Source: Jimgerdemannia flammicorona (Eukaryota > Mucoromycota > Endogonomycetes > Endogonales > Endogonaceae). Taken from it: DNA of 11,319 bases. The stretch lies in NCBI GenBank assembly GCA_003990745.1, contig RBNI01006448.1, positions 1-11,319 of the forward strand, given 5' to 3'. Position 1 is the first letter of the stretch, and the number at the start of each line of letters is the position of its first letter. Below are positions 1-6,498 of this stretch, in pieces. The notes beneath the pieces are model-generated. The model was not told the origin of the DNA, searched no databases, and saw nothing but the letters and a program-made list of their open reading frames with translations. The position numbers and the translations under genes were made by a program.

Positions 1-476
1 TAGGTAACCTTTTGTGCCAGATCCAGGACTACTGGTGATGAGCGGATGGCCAAGGCTATCTCTGGGTGAACTCCTTTCATAAAGGTTGCTTCGGCTACTT
101 GGTCTCAGATGGCATCAGCATAATCCGCGAGGATTATCTGATATCGGATTCTTGTGAAGAATGTGTTTGGATCCTCACTCATTCCTTGACATGTTGTATT
201 GAGCTAGTCCTTCAGGGCTTGCTTGATCTTGTCTGTGTAATAGGTATTCCGGAGCCAGGTCTTCTGTGCTATCAGTATAGTATCGGCATCATTTCCTGCA
301 TGGGTTGCGGCTGTGAATGCTGCTCTTGCAGGTCCTCGTAGGCTGTAGGGCATGAGGGCTACTTGCTATCCTGTGGTTAAGGTCCTAACAGCAGCATACT
401 GCTCGAAATTATCTATGAAGGTGACGATTGACTCATCCGAAGTATATCCATGGAATACAGGTGGTCTCATGTCCAT
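1..476 (-). pseudogene. Gag-like protein of the LTR retrotransposon, partial, three premature stops
   Basis: Gag is the structural protein that packages element RNA into particles. The frame opens with ATG at 476 (MDMRPPVFHGYTSDES) and reads 158 codons to the window edge without a frameshift. It shows the usual layout of a fungal retrotransposon gag: an N-terminal 'F.G...D...F...FE' segment, then 'MPYSLRGPARAAF', a Trp-containing helix (AQKTWL), 'FFTRIRYQI' and 'FMKGVHPEIALAIRSS'. No zinc knuckle is in the window. Stops lie at codon 37 (366-368, TAG), codon 91 (204-206, TAG) and codon 124 (105-107, TGA). Each is one C:G to T:A transition from a sense codon (TGG or CAG, and CGA). The absence of indels suggests recent inactivation by C-to-T mutation. 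Assignment to gag rests on pattern recognition, not a database search. Confidence 0.7.
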
Positions 477-558
477 TTTGTCTGATTGTGTTGTGTGAGT
501 TCTTGTGGTAGCGGTTGTTCGTTGTTCAGCTTAAAAGTGAGGGATTCGTCTTGAATTA

Positions 559-578
559 CCAGCCAATGGGCACCAAGT
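559..578 (-). other. Candidate primer binding site just inside the LTR
   Basis: Immediately after the LTR end, the minus strand reads ACTTGGTGCCCATTGGCTGG. An internal TGG three to five bases from the LTR is where a tRNA 3' CCA end would pair. I could not match the remainder to a particular tRNA, so this is a positional inference. Confidence 0.35.
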
Positions 579-1051
579 TGTAACATAGCGGACGCTTAAC
601 CTTGTAAGTACGTTGGATTTCTGTATCTTGAATTCTTGATCTTCTTTGACTTCGTGGAGTCCTCGGTATGCAGGGGTGGGTGAGTTCGAAGTGTATCTGC
701 CCACAGGCTTACTAGTTCCTTTGCTTTCTCTTTGCTTTGAACTATTTCGATCTGAGGTTTATTCACTCTAAGATACTGGATTATTTATACAAGTTTGCTA
801 ACTATGTGATGGCTATGGAGTTACGTGGCTAAGTTATGAGTCATTTAGTAAGTGTCGAGACTTTTCGCCATTGTCTAAATGCTATACTATATCGGGTCAT
901 CGATTTCGCAAGTGTCGAAATATTTCGACATTGTCTAAATCGGAGACTTGGCTAACTATAAGGCTATACTATACTGGGAATCAGATTCAGGTACCGTGAT
1001 CAAATGTCTAATTCCCCTGATTCATATTACTAATTTGGATTGACCGTCACA
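579..1051 (-). repeat. Long terminal repeat (5' LTR of the minus-strand element), 473 bp
   Basis: On the minus strand it begins TGTGACGG and ends GTTACA, giving canonical TG...CA ends within a short inverted TGT/ACA match. Its outer edge coincides exactly with an abrupt switch to AT-rich, CpG-free sequence at 1052, where a copia RT reading frame is cut. Its inner edge is followed by a leader and the gag ATG. The second LTR is outside the window, so length and ends are inferred from one copy and the composition break. Confidence 0.7.
850..978. repeat. Direct repeats inside the LTR (31-bp core, 60-bp period)
   Basis: A 31-base block at 850-880 recurs at 910-940 with four mismatches; both contain AAGTGTCGA and end CATTGTCTAAAT. 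A second pair, GCTATACTATATCGGG (881-896) and GCTATACTATACTGGG (963-978), follows the blocks. On the element's strand they lie near the LTR start, where U3 enhancers sit. A role as duplicated transcription-factor sites is inference. Confidence 0.7.
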
Positions 1052-1520
1052 ATATATATAGTTATCTGCTTCATAATATATAAAACTATTATTAAGAAGA
1101 TATTTATAGATTTTTTTATTCCACAAATGGACTACTTATTTAATATAATATAATTCTTTATATAGTTTATATATAAGATCATTTTGGCTATTATATAATT
1201 CATATTCTTATAGCTGACAAATATATAACTTCATATCTATATTATTATTAAGAAAAGCTGTCTTTTAATCTATTTAATAGATTTTCAAATTATGTATAAT
1301 ACTAATTGCAAAAGGAAAGTAAGCTTTAATACAGGTGAAAATGTCTTATTATAATCTATATTATAATTCTATGATTAATCCTTAATAACAAAATATATTA
1401 CTCTTGTATTTAATTTTATAGATCTAATAAGATCCTATAGCTTATCAATTGGCCAGAAGAGATACCAGATCTTATGTACTATTCTTAATAAGTAAATTGT
1501 ATTCTTTATCTATACTTTAC
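1052..1520 (-). pseudogene. Copia reverse transcriptase remnant, cut by LTR insertion at 1052
   Basis: The minus strand shows the start of a copia RT: NNLLIKNST.DLVSL (family 'l..N.TWdLV.lP'), then IYKIKYKSN, then D.FTCIKA (family 'dyeeTFaPV.k'). After a gap come EYELYNSQNDLIYKLYKELYYI and LWNKKIYKYLLNNSFIYYE, which correspond to 'v.kL.k.LYGLKQ..r.Wn.k....L...gf....aD.cly'. The LKQ glutamine is a stop (TAA at 1136-1138). The frame reaches ADNYIY and is then replaced by the LTR, before the YVDD catalytic motif. Many stops and extreme AT content show long decay. Confidence 0.75.
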
Positions 1521-1949
1521 TTCTATCTCTTATTATTAGAGAAAGTTATCACTTTGTTGTATATACTTAGCTCAACAGAAGTTATAATAAATACACATTT
1601 ATATATCTCAGTATAGTATACATAATCTTTATATTACTGTCTAGAGTTTGTTAATATATCTTAATAATTTTCTAATCTAGAATAAGTTTTATGATAAATA
1701 TTAGAGAATTTTTGATTATTCTTTATTGAGGATCTCTCAATATTAAAGAGTTTACCAACATCTTTGATCTCTATTATTCTAGGCTCAGTCAACTCTGATT
1801 TAGATAAATATAGCAGTTGAAAATAATTTCAACTTATCAGAGAGATTGATATCAGTTACTATATTTGTATTAGCTAAAATATAGAGATAATGTAGAGGTT
1901 TTAATTAATATATCTACATAGATCTCTGAGTCTTTTTCTCTGAACTATA

Positions 1950-2615
1950 CATTCTATAAGATTACTATATAATATTTATATAGATTCCAGAGTTGATATG
2001 CCTAGTCAGAATACTTAAAAAATATATACTTGCTGACTTTTGGCTTAAACTTGTGCTGATTGGTATTGATCTTATTAAGAATATATATATTGTATCTAAA
2101 TATATATAGATATGATATATTGAGCTTAGCTCCACTCTATAATTTCTTGAAAGTTAGATCATTATCTCTGAAATACTTATTATTATCAGATTTCTTACTT
2201 AATACTCAAGATATATATCAGTTATATATATATACTACATATTATATTAATAGCTTTAGCCCAATAAGTGGTTATATTAATTATTATATATATCATTTCT
2301 ATAGTCATATAGTTAAATCACTCAGCTATGCTATTTTGCCAGAGTATATATATATATATAAAGCTGTCATTTAATAACATATATTGTATTTTCTCAAGTA
2401 CTACTTAAATATACTATTGACATATTTATATCTATTATCTAAGTATATAATATATAATATATATTCTGTTTTATTCTTAATAATCACTTTGAACTCTTTG
2501 AATTTCTCTAAGGCTTTATTCTTTGCTGACAAACTTCTGCATTTATTACCAAACCAATTTATTCTAATATAATATATAGCACTCCTATCCCTACCTAATT
2601 CCTCTAAGAAGTCTA
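1950..2615 (-). pseudogene. Copia integrase remnant
   Basis: Integrase joins element cDNA to host DNA using a D,D-35-E active site. On the minus strand one can read ALEKFKEFKVIIKNKTEY, then IIYLDNRYKYVNSIFK, YLRKYNICY and MTALY, corresponding to the family's 'lrsDNGGEY..', 'yl...GI' and 't.pYtPqqNG' blocks. The Asp of LDN survives at 2437-2439, while the Gly-Glu positions of DNGGEY have become Arg/Lys, as G-to-A changes would produce. Further on come TTYWAKAIN, WS.AKLNISYL and the integrase C-terminal block HKFKPKVSKYIFFKYSD (from 2055) followed by AYQLWN. Several in-frame stops make it non-functional. The frame continues uninterrupted upstream to about 2615. Recognition is strong because the blocks occur in order and mostly in one frame. 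Confidence 0.8.
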
Positions 2616-3921
2616 CCCCCCACCCCTTTATGATTAAATATAATCAGACTATTAATCTCCTCAACTATCCTACTACTCTGCTCATAAATCTCCTCTACTA
2701 AGCAATGATGATAGCTACCCTGGGGGCCCCACCCCTTCTACTAGTAGACAAAATATCCACCATCAGTCTCTCTCTCCTCACTACCTACTTCTCTATACTT
2801 ATTCTTCTTTTTTTTTCTTAAATATATACAGCCAATATATATCAAGTCAACCTTACTCAAACTGCTAAAGCCCACCCAACAGTGAGTTACTCATTATTAA
2901 CACACTCTACCAATCATATTCTCAAGTTATCTCAATAATTCCCTCTCTCTCCTGTCATCTCTCTACTCTCAGACAATCTTCAACTATTACCTAAAAGTTT
3001 TTAAGAATCTTTCACTCATCCAGCCAATGTTCAGACATTTGTATAAAACCCCCCTCCTGCTCTATATTATAACACTCCTCACAATCAAAGACCCTGCTAT
3101 CTACCAAGTATTCTGAATAAAAGTTCAACATAATATTCCTTCTTAATATATACCACTACATACTCAATACTTTGGAGGAAGTCACTACTATACTATAGTA
3201 CTTTAAGACCAGATATCAGTCCAGTTCCATATTTTACCAATATCAGCTATCTATCAGACAGCTGGTTATAGATTCTATCCTACTCTCTGTTAGCACTCTA
3301 TATCAGCACTAATATCAAGTTCAAGAATGAGAATCCTCTCAACAGCAGTCTGTTTCACTGCTATATTACAGGTCTCCATAGGACCTCTTCCTCATTTCTC
3401 TGCCAATAGAGTCCAATATGATGAGTACTCTCTACTACTCTCAATTAGAACCCCTTATACTATAAGCATCAGCTGTCATCTAGTTCAATCATTATCAACA
3501 GATTATCTGAAGAGCCTTGGGGAGAAAACCTCACCCCCCACACCTTCTGTATCAAAGGCACCCACCCACCTCCCCTCAGCTCAATGGCTCTCTTCAACCT
3601 CCAAGCCCTAAGACAGTACAGCTGCTTTAGGAGGTCCACCAGGCCCAGGCCCCCTCTATCCACCAGTGTCACCAAAATCTTCCAACCTATCTAGCTCCAC
3701 CTCCCAGCCCATATATAGTCCTTGGCCATCCTCAGCAACCTCAGCAACCTCTTCACCACTCAGGCTGGAAAGTCTAAGTAATATGCCAAATACCATAACT
3801 TTGGCAACCAGTAAATATTCAGAATTGACACCTGCCCAGCAAGAGAGATGTGGAGCCCCCCCCAGCTCCAAAGGGCCTCTCTCCATTCCACCATATTCCT
3901 TTCTCAACAAGCCTTGGGCAA
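2616..3921. other. Unassigned CpG-free segment with strong strand asymmetry, probable decayed element
   Basis: The plus strand is C/T-rich with very few G, and no CG dinucleotide was found. Minus-strand frames include long purine-rich, protein-like stretches, for example LVEEIYEQSSRIVEEIN near 2650-2700 and AIELRGGGWVPLIQKVWG near 3540-3590. Plus-strand frames give Ser/Thr/Pro-rich peptides. Position and length would suit gag and protease of the adjacent copia element, whose coding strand is also purine-rich, but no protease or zinc-knuckle motif could be recognised. It ends abruptly at about 3921-3958 against CpG-containing repeat DNA. Confidence 0.5.
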
Positions 3922-4498
3922 GATGTATCCTCTGAAAAAATCCAGTGGTAGAAAAAATCGGGTTGAGGGGAAAAAACGGTGCGGCTATAAGGAACCACCG
4001 CACTAACCTTGATCGATTGCCGGAACACGGGACGCGGTTTCCATTAGGAAATGCAAACAAATGGAGAAAAAATCCAATTTTGTGGCGCACTTAGTCATTT
4101 GGCCTTCCACCAAATAATGAGGGGCAAGTTCAATTGGTATCCACGAATCGTTTGGCTGCGAATGTATGCTCCTCAATACAGGGCACACTCGTGGTGCATG
4201 TATGTCCATGTCGTTAATTGAAAATTCCAATACGTTTGGATCTCTGGACGTATTATCCACTGCCACATGTACGCAAGTATACACTTCTGACCTCAATATC
4301 CGTCCTTGGAAGCTTAAATAACACACCTTTTCGCTCACAATTTCCGGTCTGGATTTCGCAATGGATAAATGAACGATTATGGATGGATAAACAGCGTTGC
4401 TGTTGTCACTATTGTCGTCGTTACTGTCATTGTCAATATGGACGGGATTGCACATAGCGTTTGGGGGAGAGGTGGAGGGGGGGAAAGGATGCAATTGG
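3922..4498. repeat. Tandem repeat unit 1 (about 575 bp)
   Basis: The block from ATCCTCTGAAAAAATCCAGT (3927) to about 4247 matches 4502 to about 4829. Shared anchors include GATTGCCGGAACACGGGACG, AATAATGAGGGGCAAGTT and CCTCAATACAGGGCACACTC. The remainder, to GGATGCAATTGGTG, aligns more loosely with unit 2. The offset drifts from 575 to 582 bases, so small indels separate the copies. CpG is present, in contrast to the left neighbour. Confidence 0.85.
4003..4455 (-). CDS. Hypothetical protein, 150 codons, inside repeat unit 1
   Basis: I do not recognise a family. The ATG at 4455 gives MCNPVHIDNDSNDDNSDNSN, an Asn/Asp/Ser-rich acidic start, followed by an ordinary mixed sequence containing SRPEIVSEKVCYLSFQGR, SEVYTCVHVAVDNTSRDPNV, HSQPNDSWIPIELAPHYL and METASRVPAIDQ. 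There is no signal peptide or membrane segment. The frame stays open another 59 codons upstream to 4632, but that part is the unit's 3' flank read through. In the sister copy the same frame is kept over about 110 bases and differs by one 21-base, in-frame length change before METASRVPAIDQ. Directly after that motif both copies read GTTAG and, about 80-100 bases on, TTTTTTCAG, so a shared intron is possible. Substitutions between copies are not clearly concentrated at third positions, so selection is unproven. It may be a real gene, part of an unknown element, or chance. Confidence 0.4.
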   Translation of the reverse strand: MCNPVHIDNDSNDDNSDNSNAVYPSIIVHLSIAKSRPEIVSEKVCYLSFQGRILRSEVYTCVHVAVDNTSRDPNVLEFSINDMDIHAPRVCPVLRSIHSQPNDSWIPIELAPHYLVEGQMTKCATKLDFFSICLHFLMETASRVPAIDQG

Positions 4499-4606
4499 TG
4501 CATCCTCTGAAAAAATCCAGTGGTGGAAAAAATTGGGTTCAGGGGGAAAACGAAGGTATCCCCAATTATAGCAAAAGTAACGGAACGGCAAACCGAAACC
4601 ACAGCG

Positions 4607-4990
4607 CTAACTTTGGTCGATTGCCGGAACACGGGACGCGGTTTCCATTAGGAAATTTTTACACGTGGCGCGCTTGCTCATTTGAGCTTCCGCGAAATAA
4701 TGAGGGGCAAGTTTAATTGAAACCCACGCATCGTTTGGTTGCGAATGTATCCTCCTCAATACAGGGCACACTCTGATGCAAGTATATCCATGGCATTAAT
4801 TGAAAAATACAATACGTTCTGATCTCGGGAGGTGCCGAACGTACGTACGTTCGCGTGGGTATCATGTTACCCCTGTGAGAGGCTGTAAAACACTATTTTG
4901 TATGCAGAATTGGTGCGGATAAGACATGTGTTCAGAGTAATTATCTTCGTGGGCTAGGCGTTTTTGTTTGGGGGGGGAGAGTGAATGGTC
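4607..4990 (-). pseudogene. Degraded second copy of the hypothetical protein
   Basis: The C-terminal half of the 4003-4455 protein is readable here: VCPVLRRIHSQPNDAW, IKLAPHYFAEAQMSKRAT and METASRVPAIDQS, ending at a TAG (4607-4609) in the same place as its sister. The N-terminal half aligns only loosely at DNA level, changes frame around 4780-4800 and contains stops, and the acidic Asn/Asp start is missing. It therefore appears to be a decayed or truncated duplicate. It is on the same strand as the intact copy, as expected for a head-to-tail tandem duplication. Confidence 0.45.
4836..4853. repeat. Perfect 18-bp palindrome
   Basis: CGAACGTACGTACGTTCG equals its own reverse complement. It lies about 500 bases upstream of the small secreted-peptide gene and only in repeat unit 2; the matching place in unit 1 is not palindromic. 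It could be a dimeric regulator site or a chance ACGT repeat. Confidence 0.6.
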
Positions 4991-5008
4991 AGGTCAAATG
5001 TGCAATTG

Positions 5009-5293
5009 CTTTAAGCAAACCGATTGGAGACGGGCCGACAATATTCCGGAATTTTAGGTAACAAAAACATCCCCGTAGAGTTCCTTGTGCTATTGACTTG
5101 TCGCGTTTTAGCTTCGGCAGAACGCTTGATCAATTTTGTTTGGTAGTCTGATACTCGGACTTTCCAGTAACGGATAGAAGTTTCATATGATAAGGCTCCG
5201 CAGACCGCGGAAGACTCATGCCAGCAACCCTAACAATTCCCTCGCGGGTGTCATTGTTCCCTAGTCGTGGAACCTTGCGACTTCTTGAATTTG
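5009..5293. other. Intergenic spacer upstream of the secreted-peptide gene
   Basis: This is ordinary-composition DNA with CpG present, between the tandem units and the TATA box of the next gene. I see no convincing reading frame or RNA gene in it. It presumably holds the upstream promoter elements of the gene at 5355. Confidence 0.4.
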
Positions 5294-5300
5294 TATAAAA
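5294..5300 (+). promoter_or_regulatory. TATA box of the small secreted-peptide gene
   Basis: TATAAAA lies 55 bases upstream of the ATG at 5355. It is followed by a pyrimidine- and CAA-rich leader (CATTCTTCCATCAACC, then CTCCTCCAACAATCACA directly before ATG), typical of well-expressed fungal promoters, with A at -3 of the start codon. Confidence 0.6.
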
Positions 5301-5354
5301 AGTGGACGTCCATTCTTCCATCAACCATAAACAGTCTCTCCTCCAACAATCACA

Positions 5355-5646
5355 ATGAAGTTTGCCGCCCTCACCCTCGCCCTGGTCGCCTTCGTCGCCA
5401 CCGCCGTCGTCGCCACCCCCATAGCCGCCGATGACTCGGAGAATTGTAAGTGTGTCCTTCCCAACTCCTTTATTATTCGTCTTTGTAAATTGTAACGGTG
5501 GTAGCGAATCCGCATCCTGGCTCACTCCCGCTCTCGAATCTATCCAGCCAGTTTCGGCGGCCTTTACAATGGCACCATCGCCAAACCCGCACCATTATAA
5601 CGGCCACAACTACAATTCTACCAACCCCAAACAAATTTTAGTATAA
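5355..5646 (+). CDS. Small secreted peptide, two exons, function unknown
   Basis: Exon 1 (5355-5445) encodes MKFAALTLALVAFVATAVVA, a textbook signal peptide with a positive residue and long Ala/Leu/Val core, then TPIAADDSEN. Codons are strongly C-ending, unlike the surrounding repeats. A GTAAGT donor follows at 5446. Two CAG acceptors lie four bases apart. Using the one ending at 5551 (intron of 106 bases), exon 2 runs to TAA at 5644-5646, giving 61 residues with an Asn/His/Tyr-rich tail (PNPHHYNGHNYNSTN) and N-glycosylation sequons NFS and NST. Using the one ending at 5547 gives 47 residues ending FGGLYNGTIAKPAPL. Both tails have coding-like codons in turn, so a one-base frameshift near 5590 is also possible. 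If the intron is retained, the frame closes after CKCVLPNSFI. The mature peptide would be only about 30-40 residues, in the size range of fungal small secreted proteins. No family is recognised. The gene could be an intact host gene or a truncated one. Confidence 0.5.
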
Positions 5647-5668
5647 TTTCTTTAAAGTTACAAAGAAA
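5647..5668. terminator. Inverted repeat just after the secreted-peptide gene
   Basis: TTTCTTT (5647-5653) and AAAGAAA (5662-5668) can pair around an 8-base loop, directly after the stop codon at 5646 and at the start of an AT-rich stretch. It could sit in the 3' UTR or polyadenylation region. Eukaryotic terminators are not hairpins, so this is only a positional note. Confidence 0.2.
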
Positions 5669-5978
5669 GTATCAATATTTAAACACTATATATTTCTTCA
5701 TAGTAGATATATATAGTATTGAAATCTTACAATCGCGCGTATATACGGAATTCTTAGAATTCGTCGAATAAAAAACATGCCGCGATTCAACGTCTAGCTG
5801 TAATGTTTGAACCCTACATAAAGTTGCATCGTGAGAAGCCACTTGAACCCAACTCGCAGATATCGGAACCGCAGCGAAGAGAAAAACCATGATTGAAGTT
5901 CAATGTATATATATTTGGGAGAAAAAAGAAGGTGCAAGAAGAGTGGATGCGATGAGCAAAACCGGCCCAGATAAAAGG
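5669..5978. other. AT-rich spacer, no convincing gene
   Basis: This is mixed AT-rich DNA with CpG still present (for example CGCGCGTATATACGG near 5734). It includes the short inverted repeat GAATTCTTAGAATTC near 5750. A minus-strand frame at 5672-5890 is open but has no supporting features. I see nothing else in it. Confidence 0.4.
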
Positions 5979-6018
5979 GTTGTGGAGAGCGTGAGGTGGT
6001 TGTGGAGAGAGTGAGGTG
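5979..6018. repeat. Two tandem 20-bp repeats
   Basis: GTTGTGGAGAGCGTGAGGTG at 5979-5998 is followed directly by the same 20 bases with one change (C to A) at 5999-6018. It lies at the left edge of the GC-rich repeat block. Confidence 0.75.
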
Positions 6019-6083
6019 TAGAGGTCAGGTACGGCCCAAATGGAAAGGCAGGTGGTGTATGAGAGGAGAAGGCATAAAGAAAA

Positions 6084-6498
6084 GGCTGGTGACGTGGGCC
6101 ACGCGAGCGGAAGAAGAGAGAGGCTGGTGACACGGGCCGCGCGGAGGTGGTTGGTGATGCGAACCACAAGACTCAGTGGGGCTGGTGACGCGTGCCCCCC
6201 GCGAGAGAAGAGGTGGGGAGGAACGATTAGCGGTGAGATGAGAGAGGGAGCGTGTCACTGGTGATGCAAGCAGCATGAGTGCGATTGAGGGAAGCCCATA
6301 AATGCAACAAACGAGAGACGGGGCAAGTGGAAGAAGAGAGAGGCTGGTGACGCGGGCCATGTGGAGGTGGTTGGTGATGCGAACCACGCGAGTCAGTGGG
6401 GCTGGTGATGCGAGCCTCGCGCAGAGAAGAGGTGGGGAGGGATGGCAGCATGAGTGCAAGTGAGGGAAGCATGTAAATGCAACAGACGAGAGACAGGC
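6084..6498. repeat. GC-rich tandem repeat block, two main units (220 and 175 bp) with shorter sub-repeats
   Basis: AAGAAGAGAGAGGCTGGTGA recurs with a 220-base offset (around 6111 and 6331), and CAGCATGAGTGC with a 175-base offset (6271 and 6446), so the left unit carries about 45 extra bases. A 17-base motif, GGCTGGTGACGCGGGCC and variants, occurs at 6084, 6122, 6180, 6342 and 6400, with shorter relatives near 6150 and 6370. CpG is abundant. The block overlaps the end of the tyrosine recombinase frame, so it is probably part of the 3' end of the Ngaro-like element. Split direct repeats are expected there in that group, but I could not identify their partners. Confidence 0.75.

Larger units (their letters stand above)
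1..1051 (-). mobile_element. 5' part of an LTR retrotransposon (LTR, leader, broken gag), running off the left edge
   Basis: Read on the minus strand, the order is LTR (1051 to 579), a leader of about 100 bases, then a gag-like frame starting at 476 that is still open at base 1 apart from three stops. The other LTR and the pol genes lie outside the window. Composition is ordinary and CpG is present, unlike the AT-rich, CpG-free DNA that starts exactly at 1052. The element lies inside an older copia remnant, so it is the younger insertion. Ty3/gypsy-type is an inference from the gag layout; no pol is available to confirm it. Confidence 0.8.
1052..2615 (-). mobile_element. Ty1/copia pol remnant, AT-rich, interrupted by the LTR element
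   Basis: Integrase and reverse transcriptase fragments are found in copia order (integrase upstream of RT) on the minus strand. Almost every diagnostic block is recognisable but loaded with stops, and the region is strongly AT-rich with no CpG. The RT frame stops at 1052, where a foreign LTR begins, so RNase H and the 3' LTR must lie beyond the insertion outside the window, if they survive. The upstream limit is uncertain, and the segment 2616-3921 may be its gag-protease end. Confidence 0.8.
4499..5008. repeat. Tandem repeat unit 2 (about 510 bp)
   Basis: This is the second, shorter copy of the unit at 3922-4498. Its first 330 bases match well. The rest matches patchily (a TGTAAAACAC block near 4886, a GTTTGGGGGG block near 4967) and ends at TGTGCAATTGC near 5008. 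It includes an 18-bp palindrome at 4836-4853. Divergence is clearly higher here than in the first half. Confidence 0.7.

Noticed and set aside
2060..2572. Two plus-strand frames (104 and 62 codons) rich in Ile, Tyr and Leu
   Set aside because: They lie antisense to recognisable copia integrase blocks and reflect AT-rich sequence.
3327..4090. Overlapping frames on both strands (3327-3611 +, 3469-3675 -, 3666-3935 +, 3656-4090 -)
   Set aside because: They overlap each other, none has a recognisable motif or start context, and one crosses the boundary between unrelated segments at about 3921.
5130..5525. Minus-strand frame of 131 codons with a Gly/Asp-rich run
   Set aside because: The Gly/Asp run is the antisense of the Ala/Val-rich signal peptide of the plus-strand gene, which has promoter and splice support.
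5672..5890. Minus-strand frame of 72 codons starting MVFLFAAVPISASW
   Set aside because: The hydrophobic start is weakly signal-like, but there is no promoter, codon bias or known family, and the tail is AT-rich filler.
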